A stretch of 64,000 bases of DNA from a virus. This document shows, in pieces, positions 49,755-58,432 of the stretch. The notes beneath the pieces were generated by a model, which saw nothing but the letters and a program-made list of their open reading frames with translations, was not told the DNA's origin and searched no databases. The translations under genes and the position numbers were made by a program. The stretch covers positions 1 to 64,000 of the IMG/VR virus record IMGVR_UViG_3300036791_001038. One strand, written 5' to 3'. Within the stretch, counting starts at the first letter, position 1, and every line of letters starts with the position of its first letter.

Positions 49755-51230
49755 GTGTCCATCATTGATTTCACGCAGTACCAGCCTCCCGATGTATATA
49801 TCGAGGCTTTAGCTGCCCCCCTTGTTGGGGTCACTGGCATCGCTCCTGATGTCATCGGGATTGTTGGTCCAGCCCTCGGTTACAAAACCACCACCGAGAG
49901 CTATGTTCTGACCGATACCATTCCGGTCATACTGAATCAGTTTGGAGCCAATCCAGCCAGCGTAAGCGTTACCGATGTATCCGGGAATGCATTCCTTCTG
50001 ACCGACTATGTCACCACTGTGATCAATGGGCACACCCCGGCTCAGAACCAGGTCACGGTGGCCCGGTCCCCGACCTCGAACATCCTCAGCGGCCAGGTGG
50101 TCTACATCACCTACCAGTACACCGACGGGGACTACTACCTCCCGGCCACCTACACCGACTACCCCTCGGTGAAGAAGGACTGGGGCATCCCCCTCGACCT
50201 GACCACCAACGCCATCCTGTCCCCGCTGTCCCTGGCCGCCCAGTTGGCCTTCGTCAACGGGGCCAACACCATCATCATCTGCCCCACCCAGGATACCGGG
50301 GGCATTGCCACCCGCACCGGCCTGGCCGAGGCCTACAACACCATGGCCTCGATCGTCCCGCTGGACATCATCGTCCCGCTACCGGTGGGCATCAGCGGTA
50401 CTCCCGCCCTGCCGGGAGACACCATCAACGTCGGCCTGGACCTGGCTTCCTTCCTGAACGGTCAAGCCCAAGTGGGCATCTTCGGGGTGGGCCTGGTGGG
50501 CTACGACGCGGTCAACTCGGTCGGTCCCGACACCATCGCCCAGGGCATCTCCAGCTACCGCATCCAGGAACACTGGCCAAATCAGATGAACTACTTCAAC
50601 GGCACCAACAACGCCTCGTTCATCATCTCGGGCTACTACCTGGCCGCGGCCTGGGCCGGAGTACTGGCCTCTCTGCAACGCCAGATCCCGCTGACCAAGA
50701 AGAACGTCTCGGGCCTGTCGGGGATCCCGAACTCGGTCTTCACCACCATGACCATGGCCTACAAGAACCAGCTATCGGCGTCCGGGGTGGCCGTCACCGA
50801 GCAGGTGACCGGCGGGGGCCTGCAGATGCGCCACAGCGTCACCACCTCCACGGTGGCCATCACTAGCCGGGAGCTATCCATCATCCGGGCTGGCGACGGC
50901 ATGATCGAGATGATCGAGAACACCCTGCAGAACTCGGGCCTGATCGGCTCGGCCTTCACCCCTACCACCTTGGCCAACGTCAAGAGCATGGTCCAGGGAG
51001 CCCTGGAGGCCTTGCTCAGCCAGGGGCTCATCGTGGGCTACACCGCCCTCGGGGTGCAGCAGCAGATCACCAATCCGTTGGTGGTCCTGGTCCAGTTCCA
51101 GTACCAGCCTGCCTATCCCCTCAACTACATCGTCGTCCAGTACTCCATCGACACCACCACCGGGTCGGTCTCGACCGTCACCACGGCTCCCGATCCCACG
51201 GGTGGCTCCACGGGCAACGCCACCGGCTAG
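49755..51230 (+). CDS. Contractile tail sheath protein (491 aa)
   Basis: GTG 49755 follows AAGGGGGCG. The N-terminus (QYQPPDVYIEALAAPLVGVT ... DVIGIVGPALG) and the C-terminal region (SSYRIQEHWPNQMNYFNGTN ... FIISGYYLAAAWAGVLAS, SIIRAGDGMIEMIENTLQN ... SMVQGALEALLSQGLI) fit phage sheath proteins. Length is typical. It polymerises around the tail tube and contracts on infection. It establishes that this phage is a myovirus. Confidence 0.9.
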   Translation: MSIIDFTQYQPPDVYIEALAAPLVGVTGIAPDVIGIVGPALGYKTTTESYVLTDTIPVILNQFGANPASVSVTDVSGNAFLLTDYVTTVINGHTPAQNQVTVARSPTSNILSGQVVYITYQYTDGDYYLPATYTDYPSVKKDWGIPLDLTTNAILSPLSLAAQLAFVNGANTIIICPTQDTGGIATRTGLAEAYNTMASIVPLDIIVPLPVGISGTPALPGDTINVGLDLASFLNGQAQVGIFGVGLVGYDAVNSVGPDTIAQGISSYRIQEHWPNQMNYFNGTNNASFIISGYYLAAAWAGVLASLQRQIPLTKKNVSGLSGIPNSVFTTMTMAYKNQLSASGVAVTEQVTGGGLQMRHSVTTSTVAITSRELSIIRAGDGMIEMIENTLQNSGLIGSAFTPTTLANVKSMVQGALEALLSQGLIVGYTALGVQQQITNPLVVLVQFQYQPAYPLNYIVVQYSIDTTTGSVSTVTTAPDPTGGSTGNATG

Positions 51231-51242
51231 TAAAGGATCGTC

Positions 51243-51728
51243 ATGCAGACCCAGACCAGGCTCGTCGGCTCGGGCTTCACCACCTTCACCTACCAGTCCA
51301 GGGCCATCGCCTTCCTGGACGAGGTCCATGACTCGGGCCAGCAGCCCATCCGCCAGTACGAGGCCGTCACCCCGCTCGATGCCCAGTACCCGGTGGAGTT
51401 CGCCCTGCCCCGTGTGCGGGCCGAGGGCACCCTGCAGCTAGTGGTGCGGGAACTGTGGAACCAGCCCGTCTGGTGGGCGCTGAGCGGCCTCACCGGGTCC
51501 TGGAACATCGTGGACGTGTACAACATGATGGCCAATCAGAAGACCCCCATCATCGCCACCACCACCATCAAGTCCCCCACCTCGTCCACCTGGCGGGGCT
51601 GGACCTACCACAACTGCGTGGTCACCGCCATCGATGACCGGGAGGCGGTGCAGATCGGCACCCTGACCTTCCCGCGCAACCTCTCACTCATCTACGCCTA
51701 TAAGACAGGGCTGCAAGGACAAACTTAA
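51243..51728 (+). CDS. Tail tube protein (161 aa)
   Basis: ATG 51243 with TAAAGGATCGTC upstream. The size, the position directly after the sheath and the strand-rich sequence (FTTFTYQSRAIAFLDEVHDS ... DREAVQIGTLTFPRNLSLIY) match tail tube proteins of contractile tails. It forms the inner tube through which DNA passes. Confidence 0.8.
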   Translation: MQTQTRLVGSGFTTFTYQSRAIAFLDEVHDSGQQPIRQYEAVTPLDAQYPVEFALPRVRAEGTLQLVVRELWNQPVWWALSGLTGSWNIVDVYNMMANQKTPIIATTTIKSPTSSTWRGWTYHNCVVTAIDDREAVQIGTLTFPRNLSLIYAYKTGLQGQT

Positions 51729-51739
51729 GGAGATCACCC

Positions 51740-52351
51740 ATGAATGGTGAAGGAGAGTCCATCGACCCTCCTGTTTCAGATATCCCCATGGACTTTGGCA
51801 CCACATCTACCGGATCAGGCTCGTTCTGGACCAGCGACTCAGAGCAAGAGAGCATCTCCGAGCCACCCCACGATCCACGCCCGGTGACTGAAGGAACGTT
51901 GAGTGAGGGACCTGGAATAGAGGAAGAGGAACTCCCCGCATTTGATGATCAATACAGACAGGATTTCATAGGACTCAACTTCGTCGGCAAGCTCAGTGAT
52001 GACTTTGAGTGGATGGGCCATCGCTTCAAGATCAGAACGTTGATGACAGACGAACTGATCCAAATAGGGATGGTGCATGCGAAGTACCAGAATACCCTGT
52101 CGGATGTCAAGGCTTATCAGACCCTGGTCGTAGGAGCATGCCTGGAGCATGTGGACGGCAAGCAACTACCGGTGCCCATCGCCATGGATGTGGATCTGGT
52201 GGAAGAGCGGTTCAACTACATCAGGACCCACTGGTACCCCTGGACCATCGATGCGATCTACGAGCGTTACCTCCTCCTCGAAATCCGGGTACAGAAGGTC
52301 ATCGAAGCAATGGGAAAAGTGTCGGGATCAGTGGAGTTGATCCCTGGCTAG
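51740..52351 (+). CDS. Tail assembly chaperone, short form (203 aa)
   Basis: ATG 51740 has TTAAGGAGATC upstream. An acidic disordered N-terminus precedes a folded region (FEWMGHRFKIRTLMTDELIQ ... QTLVVGACLEHVDGKQLPVP). The gene sits between tube and tape measure. Near its end is a -1 slippery site (52312-52318), which yields the longer form. Analogous to lambda gpG. Confidence 0.8.
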   Translation: MNGEGESIDPPVSDIPMDFGTTSTGSGSFWTSDSEQESISEPPHDPRPVTEGTLSEGPGIEEEELPAFDDQYRQDFIGLNFVGKLSDDFEWMGHRFKIRTLMTDELIQIGMVHAKYQNTLSDVKAYQTLVVGACLEHVDGKQLPVPIAMDVDLVEERFNYIRTHWYPWTIDAIYERYLLLEIRVQKVIEAMGKVSGSVELIPG

Positions 52352-52710
52352 CTGCCCAGTGCCGACTGGCTGAACGACAGGGCCTCCTGCACGGTGGCCA
52401 TATCTCGATGGTGCAGAAGACCGCCCTCGAAGTCGTCATAGCCATGGAGGACCAGGACAGGGTGCGCCAGGAGATCCAGGCCCTGAAGTTGGCGCTGATC
52501 TCTGCTGATCCCGTTATTTACGTTCCCCGGTTCTATCCCGAAATCGCCCCACCTCCGTTGCTCAGCAACGTCGATTCCCTCATCGACACCCTCACCGAGG
52601 AGGAGACCCCCATGATCGACTTCGAACTCACCCCACCCTCCACCGCCGAGGCCGCCCAGATCATCGAGTCGCTCCTGGCCAACAAGAAAGTGACGCTCAA
52701 CGGATCATGA
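51740..52710 (+). CDS. Tail assembly chaperone, -1 frameshift product (about 323 aa)
   Basis: Ribosomes slip on G GGA AAA (52312-52318) and continue in the -1 frame from 52318, reading SVGISGVDPWLAAQCRLAER and then SMVQKTALEVVIAMEDQDRV ... IDFELTPPSTAEAAQIIESL to TGA 52710. The downstream frame has no good independent start with a Shine-Dalgarno before its coding part, so expression by frameshift is expected. Analogous to lambda gpGT, which recruits the tape measure. Confidence 0.75.
52312..52318 (+). other. Programmed -1 frameshift site G GGA AAA
   Basis: The heptamer is in the correct phase (codons GGA AAA of the short form) 33 nt before its stop. Slippage gives a -1 product running to 52710. 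Confidence 0.8.
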
Positions 52711-55133
52711 GTTGGACCACCGCCTCAGGCTTTGAAGGCCCCGAATCCAATATCAGAGGCGATCAAGCTCGGACCAATCCTCCTCCCGGCGGAGGTCTCG
52801 GCTCGGATCTGCCCAGTTCCATCGCCGCCGGTATAGCCGCCGGGCTCCGGGGCCTGGAAGGCATCATCTCGAACCTGAACACCCAACAGCAGCAGACCAA
52901 CCTCTTCCTGTCCCAGATGACCGGCAAGGCCACCCAGGGCGGCACCATGTTCGGGGGCGTGTGGGGACCCATGGGCGTGGGTGGCACCACCCACACCACC
53001 GGCAAAGGCACGGTGCCCACCGTCACGGCCAGGTTCGACATGCCCGGAGGCGGGTTCACCGAGGTAACGGACCCGTCCAGCCAGCGGGGTCAACCCGGCG
53101 CTCTGCCCACCAGGGCCATGACCATGGGCAGCCTGCGTACTCGGGCGGCTCGGGCCATCTCCACCACCGGATCGGGGATCTTCGGTCCTCGCCTGGAGAG
53201 CTACTACAACGAGAACACCAAGAAGATGGAGACCCACCAACTCATCCGCGACGCCGACGGCAACGTCAGATCCGAGAAGGTGGACGAAGGACAGGTGCCC
53301 AAGCTGCAGCGCGCCGAACGTGTCGGTAGCGCCTTTCAGGGGGCAGTGGGTCGAGCCGTGGCCGGAGAGGGGCTGGGTGGCGTCGGCCAGATAGCCACGG
53401 CCTTGCTCCCAGAGGGAGCCATGCTCGGGCTGGGGGCCGCCGGGGCGGTGGGTGCCGTCGGCTACGAGGGCGTCAAGATGATCCAGAACCAGCGGGCGCA
53501 GAACGCCCAGTACCAGGCCATCCTGGGCGGCTCTAACTTCTCCCAGTTCGGTCAGCGCATCTCCAGCGCCGCCTTCGGGATCCGCAATATGTTCAGCTTC
53601 GGCTCCGGGCAAGCCCAGGAGGCCTTCATGGGGGCCACCCAGTTAGGCATGCGGGGCCAGGAGCGCAACAGCGCCCTGAACATGATGGTGTCGAGCTTCA
53701 ACTCCATGGGCATGAGCGTGGCCCAGTCCCTGGCCGCCATCACCGTCCAGGCCCAGAGCGGCTACGAGAACTTCAACGACCTGGAGAAGTCCCTCAAGGG
53801 GGTGTCGGCCGCGGCCAAGGACACCGCCCAGAACGCCGAGGCGGTGCGCCAGGGCTTTATCCAGACCTACCAGGGGGTGACCCAAAACGTGGGGGGCGGA
53901 GCCGGGACCCTGGGGGTGTCCACGGCTATCAGTAAGTTCCAAGCCAACCTGGGTCGTCAGTTCCAGGGCATGAACTTCAGCGGAGTAACCGGCAATACCC
54001 AGCTATACGAGATCGCCTCCGAACAAGGGATGAACTTTAACCAGGTGGTCCAGAAGATGGCCACCAATCCCACTTGGGGTGTTCAAGCAGTCAATAAGAA
54101 CATCGATACATTCCTGAGTCAAGCTGGTGGTGGACAGGCTATAGCTAGCTTACGACAGCAGATGAAATCCGGTAAGTTCCAGGTCGGTGCAAATGGTCAG
54201 GTTGATCCGGCTCAACTGACAGGATTAGCCACCAATCTCCTGACCCAGCTTCCCAATGTTCAGGGCATCTCATCGATCTTGTCAGCGGCCGGGATCGACA
54301 CCAGCCAGATGAACCCCATGCAGGTGGCTCAGGCCTTCATCGGCTACTACGCCCAGAATGGCCTCCAGGCTCCGGCCGCGGCTGGACCGCAGACTGTCGG
54401 CGCGGCCCAGCGACAGGCCTTGGCCGCCACCAGTGCCAACCCGGCGGCGGCGGCCGGTTCACCTGGTGGGGCAGGCAGTTCCACGGCGGCCCTGGGAGCG
54501 GCGGCCAAGGGCACCGGCCTCAAGGGTGGTGTCCAGATCGACGTGGGCACCATCACCGGGTCCAGTGGGGCCGAGAAGCTGCGTCGGCAGTACCTGGCCC
54601 AGATCGGCAAGACCGGACAGAACTCCACCATCATCGACCAGATGCTCAAGAGCAGCGCGGCCCAGAAGATGCTCTACCGGGTGAACACCTCGGACGGCTC
54701 CAAGGTGGTCAACTTCCAGGACCTGATCACTAACTACTCCGACCAGGCGGCCTCGGGTGGAGTGGAGATCGCCCAGGGCACCATGAACGGTCAGAACGTG
54801 GCCGGGCTGTCGGCGTCCTCCCAGTTCGGTGGCACCCAGGGCGATCCCGCTGCCTACGCGGCCGCCAATGCTGCGGCCTCCTCCAACCAGAAGCTCAAGG
54901 GCAAGGACCTCTCCGGCAAGCTCAAGACCGGGGAGGCGGCCACCGGCAAGGCGGCCACGCAGCTTCAGATCTCGGCCACCCCGCAACTCCAGCAGCTTCT
55001 GAGCTTTGCCGTCAACGGTCAGAGCGTGTCGGCCTCCAGCGCCACCAGCCTGGTGGCCCCACTCGGGCCGGTCAACCCCGACAGCATGGCCGGTAGCTCT
55101 CCGGCCAACTACAGCGGCTACACCGGGCAATAG
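52707..55133 (+). CDS. Tape measure protein (808 aa)
   Basis: ATG 52707 overlaps the chaperone stop as ATGA. It is long, Ala/Gly/Gln-rich and largely helical, with a central Gly/Ala hydrophobic segment (LPEGAMLGLGAAGAVGAVGY) and repeated helix-forming stretches (GSGQAQEAFMGATQLGMRGQ, LSAAGIDTSQMNPMQVAQAF). Position after the chaperone and before baseplate hub genes is diagnostic. Length sets tail length. No peptidoglycan hydrolase domain was seen in it; such domains are in the following proteins. Confidence 0.85.
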   Translation: MSWTTASGFEGPESNIRGDQARTNPPPGGGLGSDLPSSIAAGIAAGLRGLEGIISNLNTQQQQTNLFLSQMTGKATQGGTMFGGVWGPMGVGGTTHTTGKGTVPTVTARFDMPGGGFTEVTDPSSQRGQPGALPTRAMTMGSLRTRAARAISTTGSGIFGPRLESYYNENTKKMETHQLIRDADGNVRSEKVDEGQVPKLQRAERVGSAFQGAVGRAVAGEGLGGVGQIATALLPEGAMLGLGAAGAVGAVGYEGVKMIQNQRAQNAQYQAILGGSNFSQFGQRISSAAFGIRNMFSFGSGQAQEAFMGATQLGMRGQERNSALNMMVSSFNSMGMSVAQSLAAITVQAQSGYENFNDLEKSLKGVSAAAKDTAQNAEAVRQGFIQTYQGVTQNVGGGAGTLGVSTAISKFQANLGRQFQGMNFSGVTGNTQLYEIASEQGMNFNQVVQKMATNPTWGVQAVNKNIDTFLSQAGGGQAIASLRQQMKSGKFQVGANGQVDPAQLTGLATNLLTQLPNVQGISSILSAAGIDTSQMNPMQVAQAFIGYYAQNGLQAPAAAGPQTVGAAQRQALAATSANPAAAAGSPGGAGSSTAALGAAAKGTGLKGGVQIDVGTITGSSGAEKLRRQYLAQIGKTGQNSTIIDQMLKSSAAQKMLYRVNTSDGSKVVNFQDLITNYSDQAASGGVEIAQGTMNGQNVAGLSASSQFGGTQGDPAAYAAANAAASSNQKLKGKDLSGKLKTGEAATGKAATQLQISATPQLQQLLSFAVNGQSVSASSATSLVAPLGPVNPDSMAGSSPANYSGYTGQ

Positions 55134-56329
55134 TGCCGTCGTCTTACGCCCGCGAGAGCTTCCTCAACAGGAGTCTGTCCGGCGTTATGAATGCCTCTCT
55201 CAATGGCATTCCCATGAGGCTGAATCCCCTCACCCTGGAGCTTGACTATGTGGTGAAGACCTCGGAGATCCCCACTCTTGGCGGCATGGTGGTGCAGATC
55301 TTCGGGGTGGAGATGAGTGATCTGGTCGTCACCGGCACTTTCGGAGTGGGCGGTTACGTCGAGCAACTAACGTTCCTGAACCGGATGCTGGCTCTGGCCG
55401 GGTACCAGGCCAACCAGAGCTTCTCCACCGCCGGGGGACCGGTACGTTTCGTCTATCCCAATCGCAACTTCGATTTCATGGTCTATCTCAAGGACTACAC
55501 CTCATCTGCCGGGATGGCCATCGACTACGAGAACACCAATATCGCCCCTGATTGGCAGCTAACGTTCTTCGTTGACGTTGATAATACCGGTGGGTCTTTG
55601 ACCAGAGTGGCAGCCGATGCTTACATCCAGCGTCTCTCCCATGGGTTGGGGTACGATAGCGTCAATAAGTACAACGGCAATCTCAGCGTTGCTGATGTCG
55701 AGAAGTTCCTGGCCGCCCAGGGCTACGCCAACAACCTCGGGGGGTATCTGCAAGCGGGCTTCGGCAATCCCGTCCAGGTCCCGCCCAGCACCACCTCCAG
55801 CGACGGGACCACCGCGCCCGGCACCCCGGCCACCGGAGGCACCGGCCAGGGTCAGTACTCGGGGGCCAAGTGGATGCCGGTGGTCAACCACGGTGGGGCC
55901 ATGTCCGCCCATGTCGGTCTGGTCCTGCACGTCTGCCAGGGCGACAACAGCCAGTACAACCACTTCAACACCCCCGGCGCGGGAGCGGTCTCGGCCCACT
56001 TCTGGGTGGCCAAGACCGGGGCTGTCGAGCAGTACGTGGACGGTGCCAACCAGGCCTGGCACGCCGTGGCCGCCAACGATTCCTACCTGGGGGTCGAGAC
56101 CGAGGGCATGAACACCGACCCCCTCACCAACGCCCAGGTCAAGGCGGTGGCCGGGATCTACCAGTGGGCCGTGACCTCCTATGGGATCCCCAAGCGGCTG
56201 TCGGCCAAGCCGGGTGACGGTGGGTTCGCCTGGCACGGTGAGGGAGGCTCCGACTGGGGCGGTCACATCTACTGCCCAGGGGACCTTCGCAAGGCCCAGA
56301 TGCCCGACATCTTGAAGCTGGTGAAGTGA
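55133..56329 (+). CDS. Baseplate protein with C-terminal N-acetylmuramoyl-L-alanine amidase (398 aa)
   Basis: GTG 55133 overlaps the previous stop (TAGTG). Residues 1-217 (SYARESFLNRSLSGVMNASL ... TLGGMVVQIFGVEMSDLVVT ... RFVYPNRNFDFMVYLKDYTS) form the structural part, duplicated in the next gene. A Thr/Gly/Pro linker leads to an Amidase_2-type domain (about 247-398: LGLVLHV/GLVLHV-type His, GVETEGM, FAWHGEGGSDWGGHIYCPGD) closely similar to the endolysin at 9945. It would open the cell wall during tail penetration. Confidence 0.85.
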   Translation: MPSSYARESFLNRSLSGVMNASLNGIPMRLNPLTLELDYVVKTSEIPTLGGMVVQIFGVEMSDLVVTGTFGVGGYVEQLTFLNRMLALAGYQANQSFSTAGGPVRFVYPNRNFDFMVYLKDYTSSAGMAIDYENTNIAPDWQLTFFVDVDNTGGSLTRVAADAYIQRLSHGLGYDSVNKYNGNLSVADVEKFLAAQGYANNLGGYLQAGFGNPVQVPPSTTSSDGTTAPGTPATGGTGQGQYSGAKWMPVVNHGGAMSAHVGLVLHVCQGDNSQYNHFNTPGAGAVSAHFWVAKTGAVEQYVDGANQAWHAVAANDSYLGVETEGMNTDPLTNAQVKAVAGIYQWAVTSYGIPKRLSAKPGDGGFAWHGEGGSDWGGHIYCPGDLRKAQMPDILKLVK

Positions 56330-57552
56330 TGTCGTCCTACGCCCGTGAGAGCTTCCTGAACCGGTCCCTGTCGGGAGTGATGAACGCCTCCCTCAACGGG
56401 GTGCCCATGCGACTGAACCCGACCAGCGTGTCGCTCTCCTACACCGTCAAGACCTCGGAGATCCCCACCCTCGGGGGCATGGTGGTGCAGATCTTCGGGG
56501 TCGAGATGAGCGACCTGATGGTGACCGGGACCTTTGGCAAAGGCGGCTACATCGAGCAGCAGCAGTTCCTCAACCGCATGCTGGCCATCGCCAACATGCA
56601 AGCCGATCAGGGCCGGGCCGTCGCCTCTACCCCGTCCACCTCGTCTCATCCGGTGCGCTTTGTCTACCCCAATCGTGGCTTCGATTTCATGGTCTATCTC
56701 AAGGACTACACCTCAGCCGCGGGTATGGCCGTTGACTACGAGAACATCAACATCGCTCCCGACTGGCAACTCACCCTCTTTGTGGACTCCGATCTCACGG
56801 GTGGGGCGTTGACCAGGGTGGCTACCGACGCCTACATCCAACGCCTTTCCAACGGGCTGGGCTATGACGGCATGAACAAGTACAACGGCAACCTGCAGAC
56901 CTCCGACGTGGAGCAGTTCCTGGCCCAGCAGGGCTTCGCTGACAACCTGGGCGGCTATCTGAACTCTGCCTTCGGCGGAGCCCAGCAGCAGCCCGCACAG
57001 AGCAACACAGGGGGCTCTGGGACCCCTCCAGCGGGTGGTGGAGACCCGGCCAAGGCGGCCGATCCCAACATGACCATCCTGGGACCGAACACGGCCACGG
57101 CCAAGCAGATCCTGAACTTCTGGGGCAGCCGGGGTCAGCCGTCCAAGCTCAAGGACACCATCCAGAACGTGATCGGCTGGTACCTCTCCGAGGGCAAGGC
57201 CCAGAACGTGCGCGGCGACGTGGCCTTCGCCCAGGCCATCTGGGAGACCGGCTACTTCACCAACGACGACACCAGCCTCAACAACTACGCCGGGATCGGC
57301 CATCCGGTGAGCGCCCCCTCGGGCCTGGACTTCTCCAGTCCTCAGAACGGGGTGCGCGCCCAGATCCAGCTTCTCTACCGGGTGGTCCAGGGCAACTCCG
57401 CTCCGCTGGCCGAACCGGTGGTGGCTCCTACCTGGGGCGGCAAGAACGTCCCCACCTGGGCCGGGCTGGGTGGCAACTGGGCGGCCGACACCACCTACCC
57501 CAAGGACATCATGAGCGTCTACGGACAGATCCTGGCAGCGAGTACAACATGA
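56329..57552 (+). CDS. Baseplate protein with C-terminal glucosaminidase-like domain (407 aa)
   Basis: ATG 56329 (or GTG 56326). The N-terminal half closely repeats the preceding protein (SYARESFLNRSLSGVMNASL, EIPTLGGMVVQIFGVEMSDL). After a Gln/Gly/Pro linker, the C-terminal domain (FAQAIWETGYFTNDDTSLNN YAGIG split here; likely catalytic Glu in WETGYF) matches endo-beta-N-acetylglucosaminidase/lysozyme-like enzymes that cut the glycan strand. Together with the amidase gene it shows duplication followed by hydrolase swapping. Confidence 0.8.
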   Translation: MSSYARESFLNRSLSGVMNASLNGVPMRLNPTSVSLSYTVKTSEIPTLGGMVVQIFGVEMSDLMVTGTFGKGGYIEQQQFLNRMLAIANMQADQGRAVASTPSTSSHPVRFVYPNRGFDFMVYLKDYTSAAGMAVDYENINIAPDWQLTLFVDSDLTGGALTRVATDAYIQRLSNGLGYDGMNKYNGNLQTSDVEQFLAQQGFADNLGGYLNSAFGGAQQQPAQSNTGGSGTPPAGGGDPAKAADPNMTILGPNTATAKQILNFWGSRGQPSKLKDTIQNVIGWYLSEGKAQNVRGDVAFAQAIWETGYFTNDDTSLNNYAGIGHPVSAPSGLDFSSPQNGVRAQIQLLYRVVQGNSAPLAEPVVAPTWGGKNVPTWAGLGGNWAADTTYPKDIMSVYGQILAASTT

Positions 57553-57761
57553 CTGCCAGCGCCAGCAATGCCAGCAACTATTGGATCGCAGACACGCCCA
57601 TCTCCATGCCTGCTCCACCGACTACACAACGACCTGTCGTCCATGAGTTCAAGGACACTGGCTTCGGGCTTACCACTTATGGATTGACGGTGGTTATGAC
57701 CGAGGCTGACCGAGACGAGATGCTGTCGGGATTCCTGGGACCATCGGGGGGAGTGCCCTGA
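57549..57761 (+). CDS. Small baseplate-region protein (70 aa)
   Basis: ATG 57549 in an ATGA overlap. SNYWIADTPISMPAPPTTQR ... HEFKDTGFGLTTYGLTVVMT suggests a short extended N-terminus and a beta-hairpin. It is joined by overlap to the 57761 gene. Probably a small baseplate component. Confidence 0.65.
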   Translation: MTASASNASNYWIADTPISMPAPPTTQRPVVHEFKDTGFGLTTYGLTVVMTEADRDEMLSGFLGPSGGVP

Positions 57762-58432
57762 TGGCGGGCGAGAACATGACCCTATCGTGGGGCTCTGGTA
57801 GCACGGCTACTTCTTACGCCGTCAAATGCAACCGAATCCTCTTCGGTCCCAACATCATCTCCACTCAGGACTCCGGCCAGGGAGGACCCCGCTACGGTGG
57901 CTTCGGGGCCAAGGCTATCTACGTGCGTCAGTACTTCATGAGTACGGTGGGCATCACCATTGTTCAGACCACCTGGGAAGATCGGGAGAGATTCGTCAAC
58001 TGGTGTATCAACTACGCCAAGTACATTTCTAGTGGAGCCAACTATCCTATGCGGATGAGAGGACCCAGGGGATTCGACTTCTATGGGTTTCTTACTGAGG
58101 GATTTGATCGTACTAATACTGTTCAAGATCTGGCCTATACCATGAATCTTACCTTCCGGGGATGTCAACCGACCATCAGAGGAGTCATAGGGTTCGCGGC
58201 GGGATCAATAGCCTCCAAGCCGAAGAGCATCGGAGGGGCCAACTCGCAGTTCTATCCCTTCGAGAGCCTGCAGGGAGGTCCGGCGGTGTCGATCGAGGCC
58301 AAGCTCTACGACAACATCACCGATGACTCCAAGGGCCTTCCCATCTCGTTGCCCACCGACGTGACCGGTGGTCCCCCTCCCTCCCCGGTCAGCACCTCGA
58401 TTCCTGGTCATCCTGGCAAGGGAGAGGCCTGA
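57761..58432 (+). CDS. Baseplate structural protein (223 aa)
   Basis: TGATG overlap. MTLSWGSGSTATSYAVKCNR ... FMSTVGITIVQTTWEDRERF, then MRMRGPRGFDFYGFLTEGFD ... AYTMNLTFRGCQPTIRG has the flavour of the duplicated hub proteins (FDF-Y/F-L motif). The C-terminal 50 residues are Pro/Gly-rich. The role is inferred from location between hub genes. Confidence 0.65.
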   Translation: MAGENMTLSWGSGSTATSYAVKCNRILFGPNIISTQDSGQGGPRYGGFGAKAIYVRQYFMSTVGITIVQTTWEDRERFVNWCINYAKYISSGANYPMRMRGPRGFDFYGFLTEGFDRTNTVQDLAYTMNLTFRGCQPTIRGVIGFAAGSIASKPKSIGGANSQFYPFESLQGGPAVSIEAKLYDNITDDSKGLPISLPTDVTGGPPPSPVSTSIPGHPGKGEA

